Notes: generated by a model not told the origin, from the sequence alone. Positions 34,568 to 46,218 are shown, numbered from the stretch's first letter. The stretch: 64,000 bases of DNA from Tetragonia tetragonoides (GCA_038025085.1 CM076148.1:15764501-15828500), one strand, 5' to 3'. A program made the numbers and translations.

Positions 34568-34790
34568 ATCAATCAATTGCACAATATTTGTTTTAACCTT
34601 GTTCTTACAGCTATTTCTCACTTTTCGTGTGTCTCTTTTATTCGAAAATCAACGGTTTCTACTTAAAACACAACACGTCTCCCGAAATCTTTTATACTAG
34701 TGTTTTCTGATTCTAAACAACGTTTTAAATAAGGGTACATAAAAATAAAAAAAATAAAATAAAAATTTAAAAAAATGAAGATTTAAAAAG

Positions 34791-34908
34791 GGGTGCAACA
34801 CAAGGACTTCCCAGGAGGTCACCCATTCTAGTACTACTCTCGCCCAAGCACGCTTAACTGCGGAGTTCTAATGGGATCCGGTGCATTAGTGCTGGTATGA
34901 TCGCACCC
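34791..34908 (-). rRNA. 5S rRNA gene, copy 103
   Basis: Full length with extra 3' C. C107T, G82A and C39T; partner copy 109. Confidence 0.97.
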
Positions 34909-35120
34909 ATCAATCTATTGCACAATATTTGTTTTAACCTTGTTCTTACAACCATTTCTCACTTTTCGTGCGTCTCTTTTATTCGAAAATCAACGGTTTG
35001 TACTTAAAACACAACACGTCTCCCGAAATCTTTTATACTAGTGTTTTCTGATTCTAAACAGCGTTTTAAATAAAGCTACATAAAAATAAAAAAACATTTA
35101 AAAAAATGAAGTATGAAAAA

Positions 35121-35238
35121 GGGTGCAACACGAGGTCTTCCCAGGAGGTCACCCATCCTAGTACTACTCTCGCCTAAGCACGCTTAACTGCGGAGTTCTG
35201 ATGGGATCCGGTGCATTAGTGCTGGTATGATCGTACCC
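35121..35238 (-). rRNA. 5S rRNA gene, copy 104
   Basis: Full length. T103A, G64A and G5A; GG at -13/-12. Confidence 0.96.
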
Positions 35239-35460
35239 ATCAATCTTTTCCATAATATTTGTTTTAACCTTGTTCTTACAGCCATTTCTCACTTTTCGTG
35301 TGTCATTTTTATTTAAAAATCAACGGTTTCTACTTAAAACACAACACGTCTCCCGAAATCTTTTATACTAGTGTTTTCTGATTCTAAACAGCGTTTTAAA
35401 TAAGGGTAAATAAAAATTAAAAAAATAAAATAAAATTTAAAAAAATGAAGATTTAAAAAA

Positions 35461-35578
35461 GGGTGCAACACGAGGACTTCCCAGGAGGTCACCCATCCTA
35501 GTACTACTCTCGCCCAAGCACGCCGAACTGCGGAGTTCTGATGGGATCCGGTGCATTAGTGCTGGTATGATCGCACCC
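35461..35578 (-). rRNA. 5S rRNA gene, copy 105
   Basis: Full length. A55G and A54C, both in box A. Confidence 0.97.
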
Positions 35579-35799
35579 ATCAATCTATTGCACAATATTT
35601 GTTTTAACCTTGTTCTTACAGCCATTTCTCACTTTTCGTGTGTCTCTTTTATTCGAAAATCAACGGTTTCTACTTAAAACACAACACGTCTCCCGAAATC
35701 TTTTATACTAGTGTTTTCTAATTCTAAACAGCGTTTTAAATAAGGCTACATAAAAATTAAAAAAATAAAAAAAAATTTAAAAAATGAAGATTTAAAAAA

Positions 35800-35917
35800 G
35801 GGTGCAACACGAGGACTTCCCAAGAGGTCACCCATCCTAGTACTACTCTCGCCCAAGCACGCGTAACTGCGGAGTTCTGATGGGATCCGGTGCATTAGTG
35901 CTGGTATGATCGCACCC
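35800..35917 (-). rRNA. 5S rRNA gene, copy 106
   Basis: Full length. C95T and A55C; partner of copy 100. Confidence 0.97.
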
Positions 35918-36141
35918 ATCAAACTATTGCACAATATTTGTTTTAACCTTGTTCTTACAGTCATTTCTCACTTTTCGTGTGTCTCTTTTATTCGAAAATT
36001 AACGGTTTGTACTTAAAACACAACACGTCTCCCAAAATCTTTTATACTAGTGTTTTCTGATTCTAAACAATGTTTTAAATAAGGGTACATAAAAATAAAA
36101 AAAATAAAATAAAAAATTAAAAAATATGAAGATTTAAAAAG

Positions 36142-36259
36142 GGGTGCAACACGAGGACTTCCCAGGAGGTCACCCATCCTAGTACTACTCTCGCCCAAGC
36201 ACACTTAACTGCGGAGTTCTGATGGGATCCGGTGCATTAATGCTGGAATGATCGCACCC
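36142..36259 (-). rRNA. 5S rRNA gene, copy 107
   Basis: Full length with extra 3' C. C57T, C20T and A13T. Confidence 0.97.
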
Positions 36260-36484
36260 ATCAATCTATTGCACAATATTTTTTTTAACCTTGTTCTTAC
36301 AGCCATTTCTCACTTTTCGTGTGTCTCTTTTATTCGAAAATCAACGGTTTCTACTTAAAACACAACACGTCTCCCGAAATCTTTTATACTAGTGTTTTCT
36401 GATTCGAAACAACGTTTTAAATAAGGGTACATAAAAATAAAAAAAAAATAAAATAAAAATTTAAAAAAATGAAGATTTAAAAAG

Positions 36485-36602
36485 GGGTGCAACACGGGGA
36501 CTTCCCAGGAGGTCACCCATTCTAGTACTACTCTCGCCCAAGCACGCTTAACTGCGGAGTTCTGATGGGATCCGGTGCATTAGTGCTGGTATGATCGCAC
36601 CC
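36485..36602 (-). rRNA. 5S rRNA gene, copy 108
   Basis: Full length with extra 3' C. T106C and G82A. Confidence 0.97.
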
Positions 36603-36825
36603 ATCAATCAATTGCACAATATTTGTTTTAACCTTGTTCTTACAGCTATTTCTCACTTTTCGTGTGTCTCTTTTATTCGAAAATCAACGGTTTCTACTTA
36701 AAACACAACACGTCTCCCAAAATCTTTTATACTAGTGTTTTCTGATTCTAAACAACGTTTTAAATAAGGGTACATAAAAATAAAAAAAATAAAATAAAAA
36801 TTTAAAAAAATGAAGATTTAAAAAG

Positions 36826-36943
36826 GGGTGCAACACAAGGACTTCCCAGGAGGTCACCCATTCTAGTACTACTCTCGCCCAAGCACGCTTAACTGCGGAG
36901 TTCTAATGGGATCCGGTGCATTAGTGCTGGTATGATCGCACCC
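36826..36943 (-). rRNA. 5S rRNA gene, copy 109
   Basis: Full length with extra 3' C. C107T, G82A and C39T. Confidence 0.97.
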
Positions 36944-37156
36944 ATCAATCTATTGCACAATATTTGTTTTAACCTTGTTCTTACAACCATTTCTCACTTT
37001 TCGTGCGTCTCTTATATTCGAAAATCAACGGTTTGTACTTAAAACACAACACGTCTCCCGAAATCTTTTATACTAGTGTTTTCTGATTCTAAACAGCGTT
37101 TTAAATAAAGCTACATAAAAATAAAAAAAACATTTAAAAAAATAAAGTATAAAAAG

Positions 37157-37274
37157 GGGTGCAACACGAGGACTTCCCAGGAGGTCACCCATCCTAGTAC
37201 TACTCTCGCCCAAGCACGCTTGACTGCGGAGTTCTGTTGGGATCCGGTGCATTAGTGCTGGTATGATCGCACCC
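37157..37274 (-). rRNA. 5S rRNA gene, copy 110
   Basis: Full length with extra 3' C. T53C and T38A. First copy of the block repeated 5031 bp to the right (copy 125). Confidence 0.97.
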
Positions 37275-37496
37275 ATCAATCTTTTCCACAATATTTGTTT
37301 TAACCTTGTTCTTACAGCCATTTCTCACTTTTCGTGTGTCTCTTTTATTCGAAAATCAACGGTTTTTACTTAAAACACAACACGTCTCCTGAAATCTTTT
37401 ATACTAGTTTTTTCTGATTCTAAACAGCGTTTTAAATAAGGGTAAATAAAAATTAAAAAAATAAAATAAAATTTAAAAAAATGAAGATTTAAAAAA

Positions 37497-37614
37497 AGGT
37501 GCAACACGAGGACTTCCCAGGAGGTCACCCATCCTAGTACTACTCTCGCCCAAGCACGCCTAACTGCGGAGTTCTGATGGGATCCGGTGCATTAGTGGTG
37601 GTATGATCGCACCC
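37497..37614 (-). rRNA. 5S rRNA gene, copy 111
   Basis: Full length. C118T at the 3' end, A55G and G17C. Confidence 0.96.
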
Positions 37615-37826
37615 ATCAATCTATTGCATAATATTTGTTTTAACCTTGTTCTTACAGCCATTTCTCACTTTTCTTGTGTCTCTTTTATTCGAAAATCAAC
37701 GGTTTCTACTTAAAACACAACACGTCTCCCGAAATCTTTTATACTAGTGTTTTCTGATTCTAAACAGCGTTTTAAATAAGGCTACATAAAAATAAAAAAA
37801 CATTTAAAAAAATGAAGTATAAAAAG

Positions 37827-37944
37827 GGGTGCAACACGAGGACTTCCCAGGAGGTCACCCATCCTAGTACTACTCTTGCCTAAGCACGCTTAATTGCGGA
37901 GTTCTGATGGGATCCGGTGCATTAGTGCTGATATGATCGTACCC
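37827..37944 (-). rRNA. 5S rRNA gene, copy 112
   Basis: Full length with extra 3' C. G68A, G64A, G51A, C14T and G5A; GG at -13/-12. Confidence 0.96.
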
Positions 37945-38156
37945 ATCAATCTTTTCCACAATATTTGTTTTAACCTTATTCTTACAGTCATTTCTCACTT
38001 TTCGTGTGTCTCTTTTATTCGAAAATCAACGGTTTGTACTTAAAACACAACACGTCTCCCGAAATCTTTTATACTAGTGTTTTCTGATTATAAATAGCGT
38101 TTTAAATAAGGCTACATAAAAATAAAAAAACATTTAAAAAAATGAAGTATAAAAAG

Positions 38157-38274
38157 GGGTGCAACACGAGGTCTTCCCAGGAGGTCACCCATCCTAGTAC
38201 TACTCTCGCCTAAGCACGCTTAACTGCGGAGTTCTGATGGGATCCGGTGCATTAGTGCTGGTATGATCGTACCC
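38157..38274 (-). rRNA. 5S rRNA gene, copy 113
   Basis: Full length with extra 3' C. T103A, G64A and G5A. Confidence 0.96.
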
Positions 38275-38496
38275 ATCAATCTTTTCCGCAATATTTGTTT
38301 TAACCTTGTTCTTACAGCCATTTCTCACTTTTTGTGTGTCTCTTTTATTTAAAAATCAACGGTTTCTACTTAAAACACAACACGTCTCCCGAAATCTTTT
38401 ATACTAGTGTTTTCTGATTCTAAACAGCGTTTTAAATAAGGGTAAAGAAAAATTAAAAAAATAAAATAAAATTTAAAAAAATGAAGATTTAAAAAA

Positions 38497-38614
38497 GGGT
38501 GCAACACGAGGACTTCCGAGGAGGTCACTCATCCTAGTACTACTCTCGCCCAAGCACGCTTAACTGCGGAGTTCTGATGGGATCCGGTGCATTAGTGCTG
38601 GTATGATAGCACCC
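38497..38614 (-). rRNA. 5S rRNA gene, copy 114
   Basis: Full length. G97C, G86A and G7T. First gene of the 1340-bp tandem block. Confidence 0.97.
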
Positions 38615-38826
38615 ATCAATCTATTGCACAATATTTTTTTTAACCTTGTTCTTACAGTCATTTCTCACTTTTCGTGTGTCTCTTTTATTCGAAAATCAAC
38701 GGTTTGTACTTAAAACACAACACGTCTCCCGAAATCTTTTATACTAGTGTTTTCTGATTCTAAATAGCGTTTTAAATAAGGCTACATAAAAATAAAAAAA
38801 CATTTAAAAAAATGAAGTATAAAAAG

Positions 38827-38944
38827 GGGTGCAACACGAGGTCTTCCCAGGAGGTCACCCATCCTAGTACTACTCTCGCCTAAGCACGCTTAACTGCGGA
38901 GTTCTGATTGGATCCGGTGCATTAGTGCTGGTATGATCGTACCC
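38827..38944 (-). rRNA. 5S rRNA gene, copy 115
   Basis: Full length with extra 3' C. T103A, G64A, C36A and G5A. Confidence 0.96.
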
Positions 38945-39166
38945 ATCAATATTTTCCACAATATTTGTTTTAACCTTGTTCTTACAGCCATTTCTCACTT
39001 TTCGTGTGTCTCTTTTATTTAAAAATCAACGGTTTCAACTTAAAACACAACACGTCTCCCGAAATCTTTTATACTAGTGTTTTCTGATTCTAAACAGCGT
39101 TTTAAATAAGGGTAAATAAAAATTAAAAAAATAAAATAAAATTTAAAAAAATGAAGATTTAAAAAA

Positions 39167-39284
39167 GGGTGCAACACGAGGACTTCCGAGGAGGTCACTC
39201 ATCCTAGTACTACTCTCGCCCAAGCACGCTTAACTGCGGAGTTCTGATGGGATCCGGTGCATTAGTGCTGGTATGATCGCACCC
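39167..39284 (-). rRNA. 5S rRNA gene, copy 116
   Basis: Full length. G97C and G86A; promoter with normal GC. Confidence 0.97.
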
Positions 39285-39496
39285 ATCAATCTATTGCACA
39301 ATATTTGTTTTAACCTTGTTCTTACAGCCATTTCTCACTTTTCTTGTGTCTCTTTTATTCGAAAATCAACAGTTTCTACTTAAAACACAACACGTCTCCC
39401 GAAATCTTTTATACTAGTGTTTTCTGATTCCAAACAGCGTTTTAAATAAGGCTCATAAAAATAAAAAAAACATTTAAGAAAATGAAGTATAAAAAG

Positions 39497-39614
39497 GGGT
39501 GCAACACGAGGACTTCCCAGGAGGTCACCCATCCTAGTACTACTCTCGCCTAAGCACGCTTAATTGCGGAGTTCTGATGGAATCCGGTGCATTAGTGCTG
39601 GTATGATCGTACCC
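39497..39614 (-). rRNA. 5S rRNA gene, copy 117
   Basis: Full length with extra 3' C. G64A, G51A, C34T and G5A. Confidence 0.96.
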
Positions 39615-39836
39615 ATCAATCTTTTCCACAATATTTGTTTTAACCTTGTTCTTACAGTCATTTCTCACTTTTCGTGTGTCTCTTTTATTTAAAAATCAAC
39701 GGTTTCTACTTAAAACACAACACGTCTCCCGAAATCTTTTATACTAGTGTTTTCTGATTCTAAACAGCGTTTTAAATAAGGGTAAAGAAAAATTAAAAAA
39801 ATAAAATAAAATTTAAAAAAATGAAGATTTAAAAAA

Positions 39837-39954
39837 GGGTGCAACACGAGGACTTCCGAGGAGGTCACTCATCCTAGTACTACTCTCGCCCAAGCACGCT
39901 TAACTGCGGAGTTCTGATGGGATCCGGTGCATTAGTGCTGGTATGATAGCACCC
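39837..39954 (-). rRNA. 5S rRNA gene, copy 118
   Basis: Exact duplicate of copy 114 (G97C, G86A, G7T) at 1340 bp. Confidence 0.97.
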
Positions 39955-40166
39955 ATCAATCTATTGCACAATATTTTTTTTAACCTTGTTCTTACAGTCA
40001 TTTCTCACTTTTCGTGTGTCTCTTTTATTCGAAAATCAACGGTTTGTACTTAAAACACAACACGTCTCCCGAAATCTTTTATACTAGTGTTTTCTGATTC
40101 TAAATAGCGTTTTAAATAAGGCTACATAAAAATAAAAAAACATTTAAAAAAATGAAGTATAAAAAG

Positions 40167-40284
40167 GGGTGCAACACGAGGTCTTCCCAGGAGGTCACCC
40201 ATCCTAGTACTACTCTCGCCTAAGCACGCTTAACTGCGGAGTTCTGATTGGATCCGGTGCATTAGTGCTGGTATGATCGTACCC
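40167..40284 (-). rRNA. 5S rRNA gene, copy 119
   Basis: Exact duplicate of copy 115 (T103A, G64A, C36A, G5A). Confidence 0.96.
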
Positions 40285-40506
40285 ATCAATATTTTCCACA
40301 ATATTTGTTTTAACCTTGTTCTTACAGCCATTTCTCACTTTTCGTGTGTCTCTTTTATTTAAAAATCAACGGTTTCAACTTAAAACACAACACGTCTCCC
40401 GAAATCTTTTATACTAGTGTTTTCTGATTCTAAACAGCGTTTTAAATAAGGGTAAATAAAAATTAAAAAAATAAAATAAAATTTAAAAAAATGAAGATTT
40501 AAAAAA

Positions 40507-40624
40507 GGGTGCAACACGAGGACTTCCGAGGAGGTCACTCATCCTAGTACTACTCTCGCCCAAGCACGCTTAACTGCGGAGTTCTGATGGGATCCGGTGC
40601 ATTAGTGCTGGTATGATCGCACCC
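40507..40624 (-). rRNA. 5S rRNA gene, copy 120
   Basis: Exact duplicate of copy 116 (G97C, G86A). Confidence 0.97.
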
Positions 40625-40836
40625 ATCAATCTATTGCACAATATTTGTTTTAACCTTGTTCTTACAGCCATTTCTCACTTTTCTTGTGTCTCTTTTATTC
40701 GAAAATCAACAGTTTCTACTTAAAACACAACACGTCTCCCGAAATCTTTTATACTAGTGTTTTCTGATTCCAAACAGCGTTTTAAATAAGGCTCATAAAA
40801 ATAAAAAAAACATTTAAGAAAATGAAGTATAAAAAG

Positions 40837-40954
40837 GGGTGCAACACGAGGACTTCCCAGGAGGTCACCCATCCTAGTACTACTCTCGCCTAAGCACGCT
40901 TAATTGCGGAGTTCTGATGGAATCCGGTGCATTAGTGCTGGTATGATCGTACCC
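40837..40954 (-). rRNA. 5S rRNA gene, copy 121
   Basis: Exact duplicate of copy 117 (G64A, G51A, C34T, G5A). Confidence 0.96.
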
Positions 40955-41176
40955 ATCAATCTTTTCCACAATATTTGTTTTAACCTTGTTCTTACAGTCA
41001 TTTCTCACTTTTCGTGTGTCTCTTTTATTCGAAAATCAACGGTTTGTACTTAAAACACAACACGTCTCCCGAAATCTTTTATACTAGTGTTTTCTTATTC
41101 TAAACAGCGTTTTAAATAAGGGTAAATAAAAATTAAAAAAATAAAATAAAATTTAAAAAAATGAAGATTTAAAAAA

Positions 41177-41294
41177 GGGTGCAACACGAGGACTTCCGAG
41201 GAGGTCACTCATCCTAGTACTACTCTCGCCCAAGCACGCGTAACTGCGGAGTTCTGATGGGATCCGGTGCATTAGTGCTGGTATGATCGCACCC
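41177..41294 (-). rRNA. 5S rRNA gene, copy 122
   Basis: Full length. G97C, G86A and A55C. Confidence 0.97.
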
Positions 41295-41516
41295 ATCAAT
41301 CTATTGCACAATATTTGTTTTAACCTTGTTCTTACAGCCATTTCTCACTTTTCGTGTGTCTCTTTTATTCGAAAATCAACGGTTTCTACTTAAAACACAA
41401 CACGTCTCCCGAAATCTTTTATACTAGTGTTTTCTGATTCTAAACAGCGTTTTAAATAAGGGTAAATAAAAATTAAAAAAATAAAATAAAATTTAAAAAA
41501 ATGAAGATTTAAAAAA

Positions 41517-41634
41517 GGGTGCAACACGAGGACTTCCGAGGAGGTCACTCATCCTAGTACTACTATCGCCCAAGCACGCTTAACTGCGGAGTTCTGATGG
41601 GATCCGGTGCATTAGTGCTGGTATGATCGCACCC
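41517..41634 (-). rRNA. 5S rRNA gene, copy 123
   Basis: Full length. G97C, G86A and G70T. Confidence 0.97.
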
Positions 41635-41857
41635 ATCAATCTATTGCACAATATTTGTTTTAACCTTGTTCTTACAGCCATTTCTCAATTTTCGTGTGTC
41701 TCTTTTATTCGAAAATCAAAGGTTTCTACTTAAAACACTACACGTCTCCCGAAATCTTTTATACTAGTGTTTTCTGATTCTAAACAACGTTTTAAATAAG
41801 GGTACATAAAAATAAAAAAAATAAAATAAAAATTTAAAAAAATGAAGATTTAAAAAG

Positions 41858-41975
41858 GGGTGCAACACGAGGACTTCCCAGGAGGTCACCCATCCTAGTA
41901 CTACTCTCGCCCAAGCACGCTTAACTGCGGAGTTCTGATGGGATCCGGTGCATTAGTGCTGGTATGATCGCACCC
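41858..41975 (-). rRNA. 5S rRNA gene, copy 124
   Basis: Core identical to the reference copy, plus an extra 3' C. Confidence 0.98.
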
Positions 41976-42187
41976 ATCAATCTATTGCACAATATTTGTT
42001 TTAACCTTGTTCTTACAGCCATTTCTCACTTTTCGTGTGTCTCTTTTATTCGAAAATCAACGGTTTCTACTTAAAACACAACACGTCTCCCGAAATCTTT
42101 TATACTAGTGTTTTCTGATTCTAAACAGCGTTTTAAATAAGGCTACTTAAAAATAAAAAAACATTTAAAAAAATGAAGTATAAAAAG

Positions 42188-42305
42188 GGGTGCAACACGA
42201 GGACTTCCCAGGAGGTCACCCATCCTAGTACTACTCTCGCCCAAGCACGCTTGACTGCGGAGTTCTGTTGGGATCCGGTGCATTAGTGCTGGTATGATCG
42301 CACCC
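42188..42305 (-). rRNA. 5S rRNA gene, copy 125
   Basis: Full length with extra 3' C. T53C and T38A; partner of copy 110. Confidence 0.97.
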
Positions 42306-42527
42306 ATCAATCTTTTCCACAATATTTGTTTTAACCTTGTTCTTACAGCCATTTCTCACTTTTCGTGTGTCTCTTTTATTCGAAAATCAACGGTTTTTAC
42401 TTAAAACACAACACGTCTCCTGAAAACTTTTATACTAGTTTTTTCTGATTCTAAACAGCGTTTTAAATAAGGGTAAATAAAAATTAAAAAAATAAAATAA
42501 AATTTAAAAAAATGAAGATTTAAAAAA

Positions 42528-42645
42528 GGGTGCAACACGAGGACTTCCCAGGAGGTCACCCATCCTAGTACTACTCTCGCCCAAGCACGCCTAACTGCGG
42601 AGTTCTGATGGGATCCGGTGCATTAGTGCTGGTATGATCGCACCC
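42528..42645 (-). rRNA. 5S rRNA gene, copy 126
   Basis: Full length. A55G; lacks the C118T and G17C of its partner copy 111. Confidence 0.97.
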
Positions 42646-42857
42646 ATCAATCTATTGCACAATATTTGTTTTAACCTTGTTCTTACAGCCATTTCTCACT
42701 TTTCTTGTGTCTCTTTTATTCGAAAATCAACGGTTTCTACTTAAAACACAACACGTCTCCCGAAATCTTTTATACTAGTGTTTTCTGATTCTAAAAAGCG
42801 TTTTAAATAAGGCTACATAAAAATAAAAAAACATTTAAAAAAATGAAGTATAAAAAG

Positions 42858-42975
42858 GGGTGCAACACGAGGACTTCCCAGGAGGTCACCCATCCTAGTA
42901 CTACTCTCGCCTAAGCACGCTTAATTGCGGAGTTCTGAAGGGATCCGGTGCATTAGTGCTGATATGATCGTACCC
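42858..42975 (-). rRNA. 5S rRNA gene, copy 127
   Basis: Full length with extra 3' C. G64A, G51A, A37T, C14T and G5A. Confidence 0.96.
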
Positions 42976-43187
42976 ATCAATCTTTTCCACAATATTTGTT
43001 TTAACCTTGTTCTTACAGGCATTTCTCATTTTTCGTGTGTCTCTTTTATTCGAAAATCAACGGTTTGTACTTAAAACACAACACGTCTCCCGAAATCTTT
43101 TATACTAGTGTTTTCTGATTCTAAATAGCGTTTTAAATAAGGCTACATAAAAATAAAAAAACATTTAAAAAACTGAAGTATAAAAAG

Positions 43188-43305
43188 GGGTGCAACACGA
43201 GGTCTTCCCAGGAGGTCACCCATCCTAGTACTACTCTCGCCTAAGCACGCTTAACTGCGGAGTTCTGATGGGATCCGGTGCATTAGTGCTAGTATGATCG
43301 TACCC
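43188..43305 (-). rRNA. 5S rRNA gene, copy 128
   Basis: Full length with extra 3' C. T103A, G64A, C15T and G5A. Confidence 0.96.
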
Positions 43306-43527
43306 ATCAATCTTTTCCACAATATTTGTTTTAACCTTGTTCTTACAGCCATTTCTCACTTTTCGAGTGTCTCTTTTATTTAAAAATCAACGGTTTCTAC
43401 TTAAAACACAACACGTCTCCCGAAATCTTTTATACTAGTGTTTTCTTATTCTAAACAGCGTTTTAAATAAGGGTAAATAAAAATTAAAAAAATAAAATAA
43501 AATTTAAAAAAATGAAGATTTAAAAAA

Positions 43528-43645
43528 GGGTGCAACACGAGGACTTCCGAGGAGGTCACTCATCCTAGTACTACTCTCGCCCAAGCACGCTTAACTGCGG
43601 AGTTCTGATGGGATCCGGTGCATTAGTGCTGGTATGATCGCACCC
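43528..43645 (-). rRNA. 5S rRNA gene, copy 129
   Basis: Full length. G97C and G86A. Confidence 0.97.
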
Positions 43646-43857
43646 ATCAATCTATTGCACAATATTTGTTTTAACCTTGTTCTTACAGTCATTTCTCACT
43701 TTTCGTGTGTCTCTTTTATTCGAAAATCAACGGTTTGTACTTAAAACACAACACGTCTCCCGAAATCTTTTATACTAGTGTTTTCTGATTCTAAATAGCG
43801 TTTTAAATAAGGCTACATAAAAATAAAAAAACATTTAAAAAAATGAAGTATAAAAAG

Positions 43858-43975
43858 GGGTGCAACACGAGGTCTTCCCAGGAGGTCACCCATCCTAGTA
43901 CTACTCTCGCCTAAGCACGCTTAACTGCGGAGTTCTGATGGGATCCGGTGCATTAGTGCTGGTATGATCGTACCC
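43858..43975 (-). rRNA. 5S rRNA gene, copy 130
   Basis: Full length with extra 3' C. T103A, G64A and G5A. The promoter's -13/-12 area is further altered (TTTTCTAC on the plus strand). Confidence 0.96.
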
Positions 43976-44197
43976 ATCAATATTTTCTACAATATTTGTT
44001 TTAACCTTGTTCTTACAGCCATTTCTCACTTTTCGTGTGTCTCTTTTATTTAAAAATCAACGGTTTCTACTTAAAACACAACACGTCTCCCGAAATCTTT
44101 TATACTAGTGTTTTCTGATTCTAAACAGCGTTTTAAATAAGGGTAAATAAAAATTAAAAAAATAAAATAAAATTTAAAAAAATGATGATTTAAAAAA

Positions 44198-44315
44198 GGG
44201 TGCAACACGAGGACTTCCGAGGAGGTCACTCATCCTAGTACTACTCTCGCCCAAGCACGCTTAACTGCGGAGTTCTGATGGGATCCGGTGCATTAGTGCT
44301 GGTATGATCGCACCC
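44198..44315 (-). rRNA. 5S rRNA gene, copy 131
   Basis: Full length. G97C and G86A. Confidence 0.97.
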
Positions 44316-44538
44316 ATCAATCTATTGCACAATATTTGTTTTAACCTTGTTCTTACAGCCATTTCTCAATTTTCGTGTGTCTCTTTTATTCGAAAATCAA
44401 CGGTTTCTACTTAAAACACAACACGTCTCCCGAAATCTTTTATACTAGTGTTTTCTGATTCTAAACAACGTTTTAAATAAGGGTACATAAAAATAAAAAA
44501 AATAAAATAAAAATTTAAAAAAATGAAGATTTAAAAAG

Positions 44539-44656
44539 GGGTGCAACACGAGGACTTCCCAGGAGGTCATCCATCCTAGTACTACTCTCGCCCAAGCACG
44601 CTTAACTGCGGAGTTCTGATGGGATCCGGTGCATTAGTGCTGGTATGATCGCACCC
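44539..44656 (-). rRNA. 5S rRNA gene, copy 132
   Basis: Full length with extra 3' C. G87A, matching copy 99. Confidence 0.97.
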
Positions 44657-44877
44657 ATCAATCTATTGCACAATATTTGTTTTAACCTTGTTCTTACAGC
44701 CATTTCTCACTTTTCGTGTGTCTCTTTTATTCGAAAATCAACGGTTTCTACTTAAAACACAACACGTCTCCCGAAATCTTTTATACTAGTGTTTTCTAAT
44801 TCTAAACAGCGTTTTAAATAAGGCTACATAAAATTTAAAAAAATAAAAAAAATTTAAAAAAATGAAGATTTAAAAAA

Positions 44878-44995
44878 GGGTGCAACACAAGGACTTCCCA
44901 GGAGGTCACCCATCCTAGTACTACTCTCGCCCAAGCACGCGTAACTGCGGAGTTCTGATGGTATCCGGTGCATTAGTGCTGGTATGATCGCACCC
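44878..44995 (-). rRNA. 5S rRNA gene, copy 133
   Basis: Full length. C107T, A55C and C34A. Confidence 0.97.
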
Positions 44996-45207
44996 ATCAA
45001 ACTATTGCACAATATTTGTTTTAACCTTGTTCTTACAGTCATTTCTCACTTTTCATGTGTCTCTTTTATTCGAAAATCAACGGTTTGTACTTAAAACACA
45101 ACACGTCTCCCTAAATCTTTTATACTAGTGTTTTCTGATTCTAAACAGTGTTTTAAATAAGGCTACATAAAAATAAAAAAACATTTAAAAAAATGAAGTA
45201 TAAAAAG

Positions 45208-45325
45208 GGGTGCAACACGAGGACTTCCCAGGAGGTCACCCATCCTAGTACTACTCTCGCCTAAGCACGCTTAATTGCGGAGTTCTGTTGGGATCCGGTG
45301 CATTAGTGCTGGTATGATCGTACCC
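45208..45325 (-). rRNA. 5S rRNA gene, copy 134
   Basis: Full length with extra 3' C. G64A, G51A, T38A and G5A; same as copy 162. Confidence 0.96.
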
Positions 45326-45548
45326 ATCAATCTTTTCCACAATATTTGTTTTAACCTTGTTCTTACAGCCATTTCTCACTTTTCGTGTGTCTCTTTTATT
45401 TGAAAATCAACGGTTTCTACTGAAAACACAACACGTCTCCCGAAATCTTTTATACTAGTGTTTTCTGATTCTAAACAACGTTTTAAATAAGGGTACATAA
45501 AAATTAAAAAAATGAAATAAAAAATTAAAAAAATGAAGATTTAAAAAG

Positions 45549-45666
45549 GGGTGCAACACGAGGACTTCCCAGGAGGTCACCCATCCTAGTACTACTCTCG
45601 CCCAAGCACACTTAACTGCGGAGTTCTGATGGGATCCGGTGCATTAGTGCTGGTATGATCGCACCC
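45549..45666 (-). rRNA. 5S rRNA gene, copy 135
   Basis: Full length with extra 3' C. Single change C57T. Confidence 0.97.
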
Positions 45667-45888
45667 ATCAATCTATTGCACAATATTTGTTTTAACCTTG
45701 TTCTTACAGCCATTTCTCACTTTTCGTGTGTCTCTTTTATTCGAAAATCAACGGTTTCTACTTAAAACACAACACGTCTCCCGAAATCTTTTATACTAGT
45801 GTTTTCTGATTCTAAACAGCGTTTTAAATAAGGGTACATAAAAATTAAAAAAATAAAATAAAATTTAAAAAAATGAAGATTTAAAAAA

Positions 45889-46006
45889 GGGTGCAATACA
45901 AGGACTTCCTAGGAGGTCACCCATCCTAGTACTACTCTCGCCCAAGCACGCTTAACTGCGGGGTTCTGATGGGATCCGGTGCATTAGTGCTGGTATGATC
46001 GCACCC
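45889..46006 (-). rRNA. 5S rRNA gene, copy 136
   Basis: Full length. G110A, C107T, G97A and T45C. Confidence 0.96.
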
Positions 46007-46218
46007 ATCAATCTATTGCACAATATTTGTTGTAACCTTGTTCTTACAGTCATTTCTCACTTTTCTTGTGTCTCTTTTATTCGAAAATCAACGGTTTGTA
46101 CTTAAAACACAACACGTCTCCCGAAATCTTTTATACTAGTGTTTTCTGATTCTAAATAGCGTTTTAAATAAGGCTACATAAAAATAAAAAAACATTTAAA
46201 AAAATCAAGTATAAAAAG

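Larger units (their letters stand above)
33765..36943. repeat. four-unit block duplicated at 2035 bp
   Basis: Copies 100-103 and 106-109 share offset 2035 and private marks: C57T with C20T and A13T, spacer GATTCGAAAC, CAATCAATTGC, CAGCTATTTC and TCGTGCGTCTC. Confidence 0.9.
38334..41013. repeat. perfect 1340-bp tandem duplication of four 5S units
   Basis: 38334..39673 and 39674..41013 are identical by line-by-line comparison, and the match at offset 1340 runs on to 39689/41029. Each copy holds four units spaced 330, 340, 330 and 340 bp. Shared private marks include C36A, C34T, G7T, and spacer CCAAACAG and GGCTCATAAA. Confidence 0.95.
37157..44315. repeat. block of seven 5S units repeated at 5031 bp
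   Basis: Gene starts 37157, 37497, 37827, 38157, 38497, 38827 and 39167 recur exactly 5031 bp to the right (42188 to 44198), with the same unit-length order and most of the same variants. The copies have since diverged at scattered sites. Confidence 0.85.
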
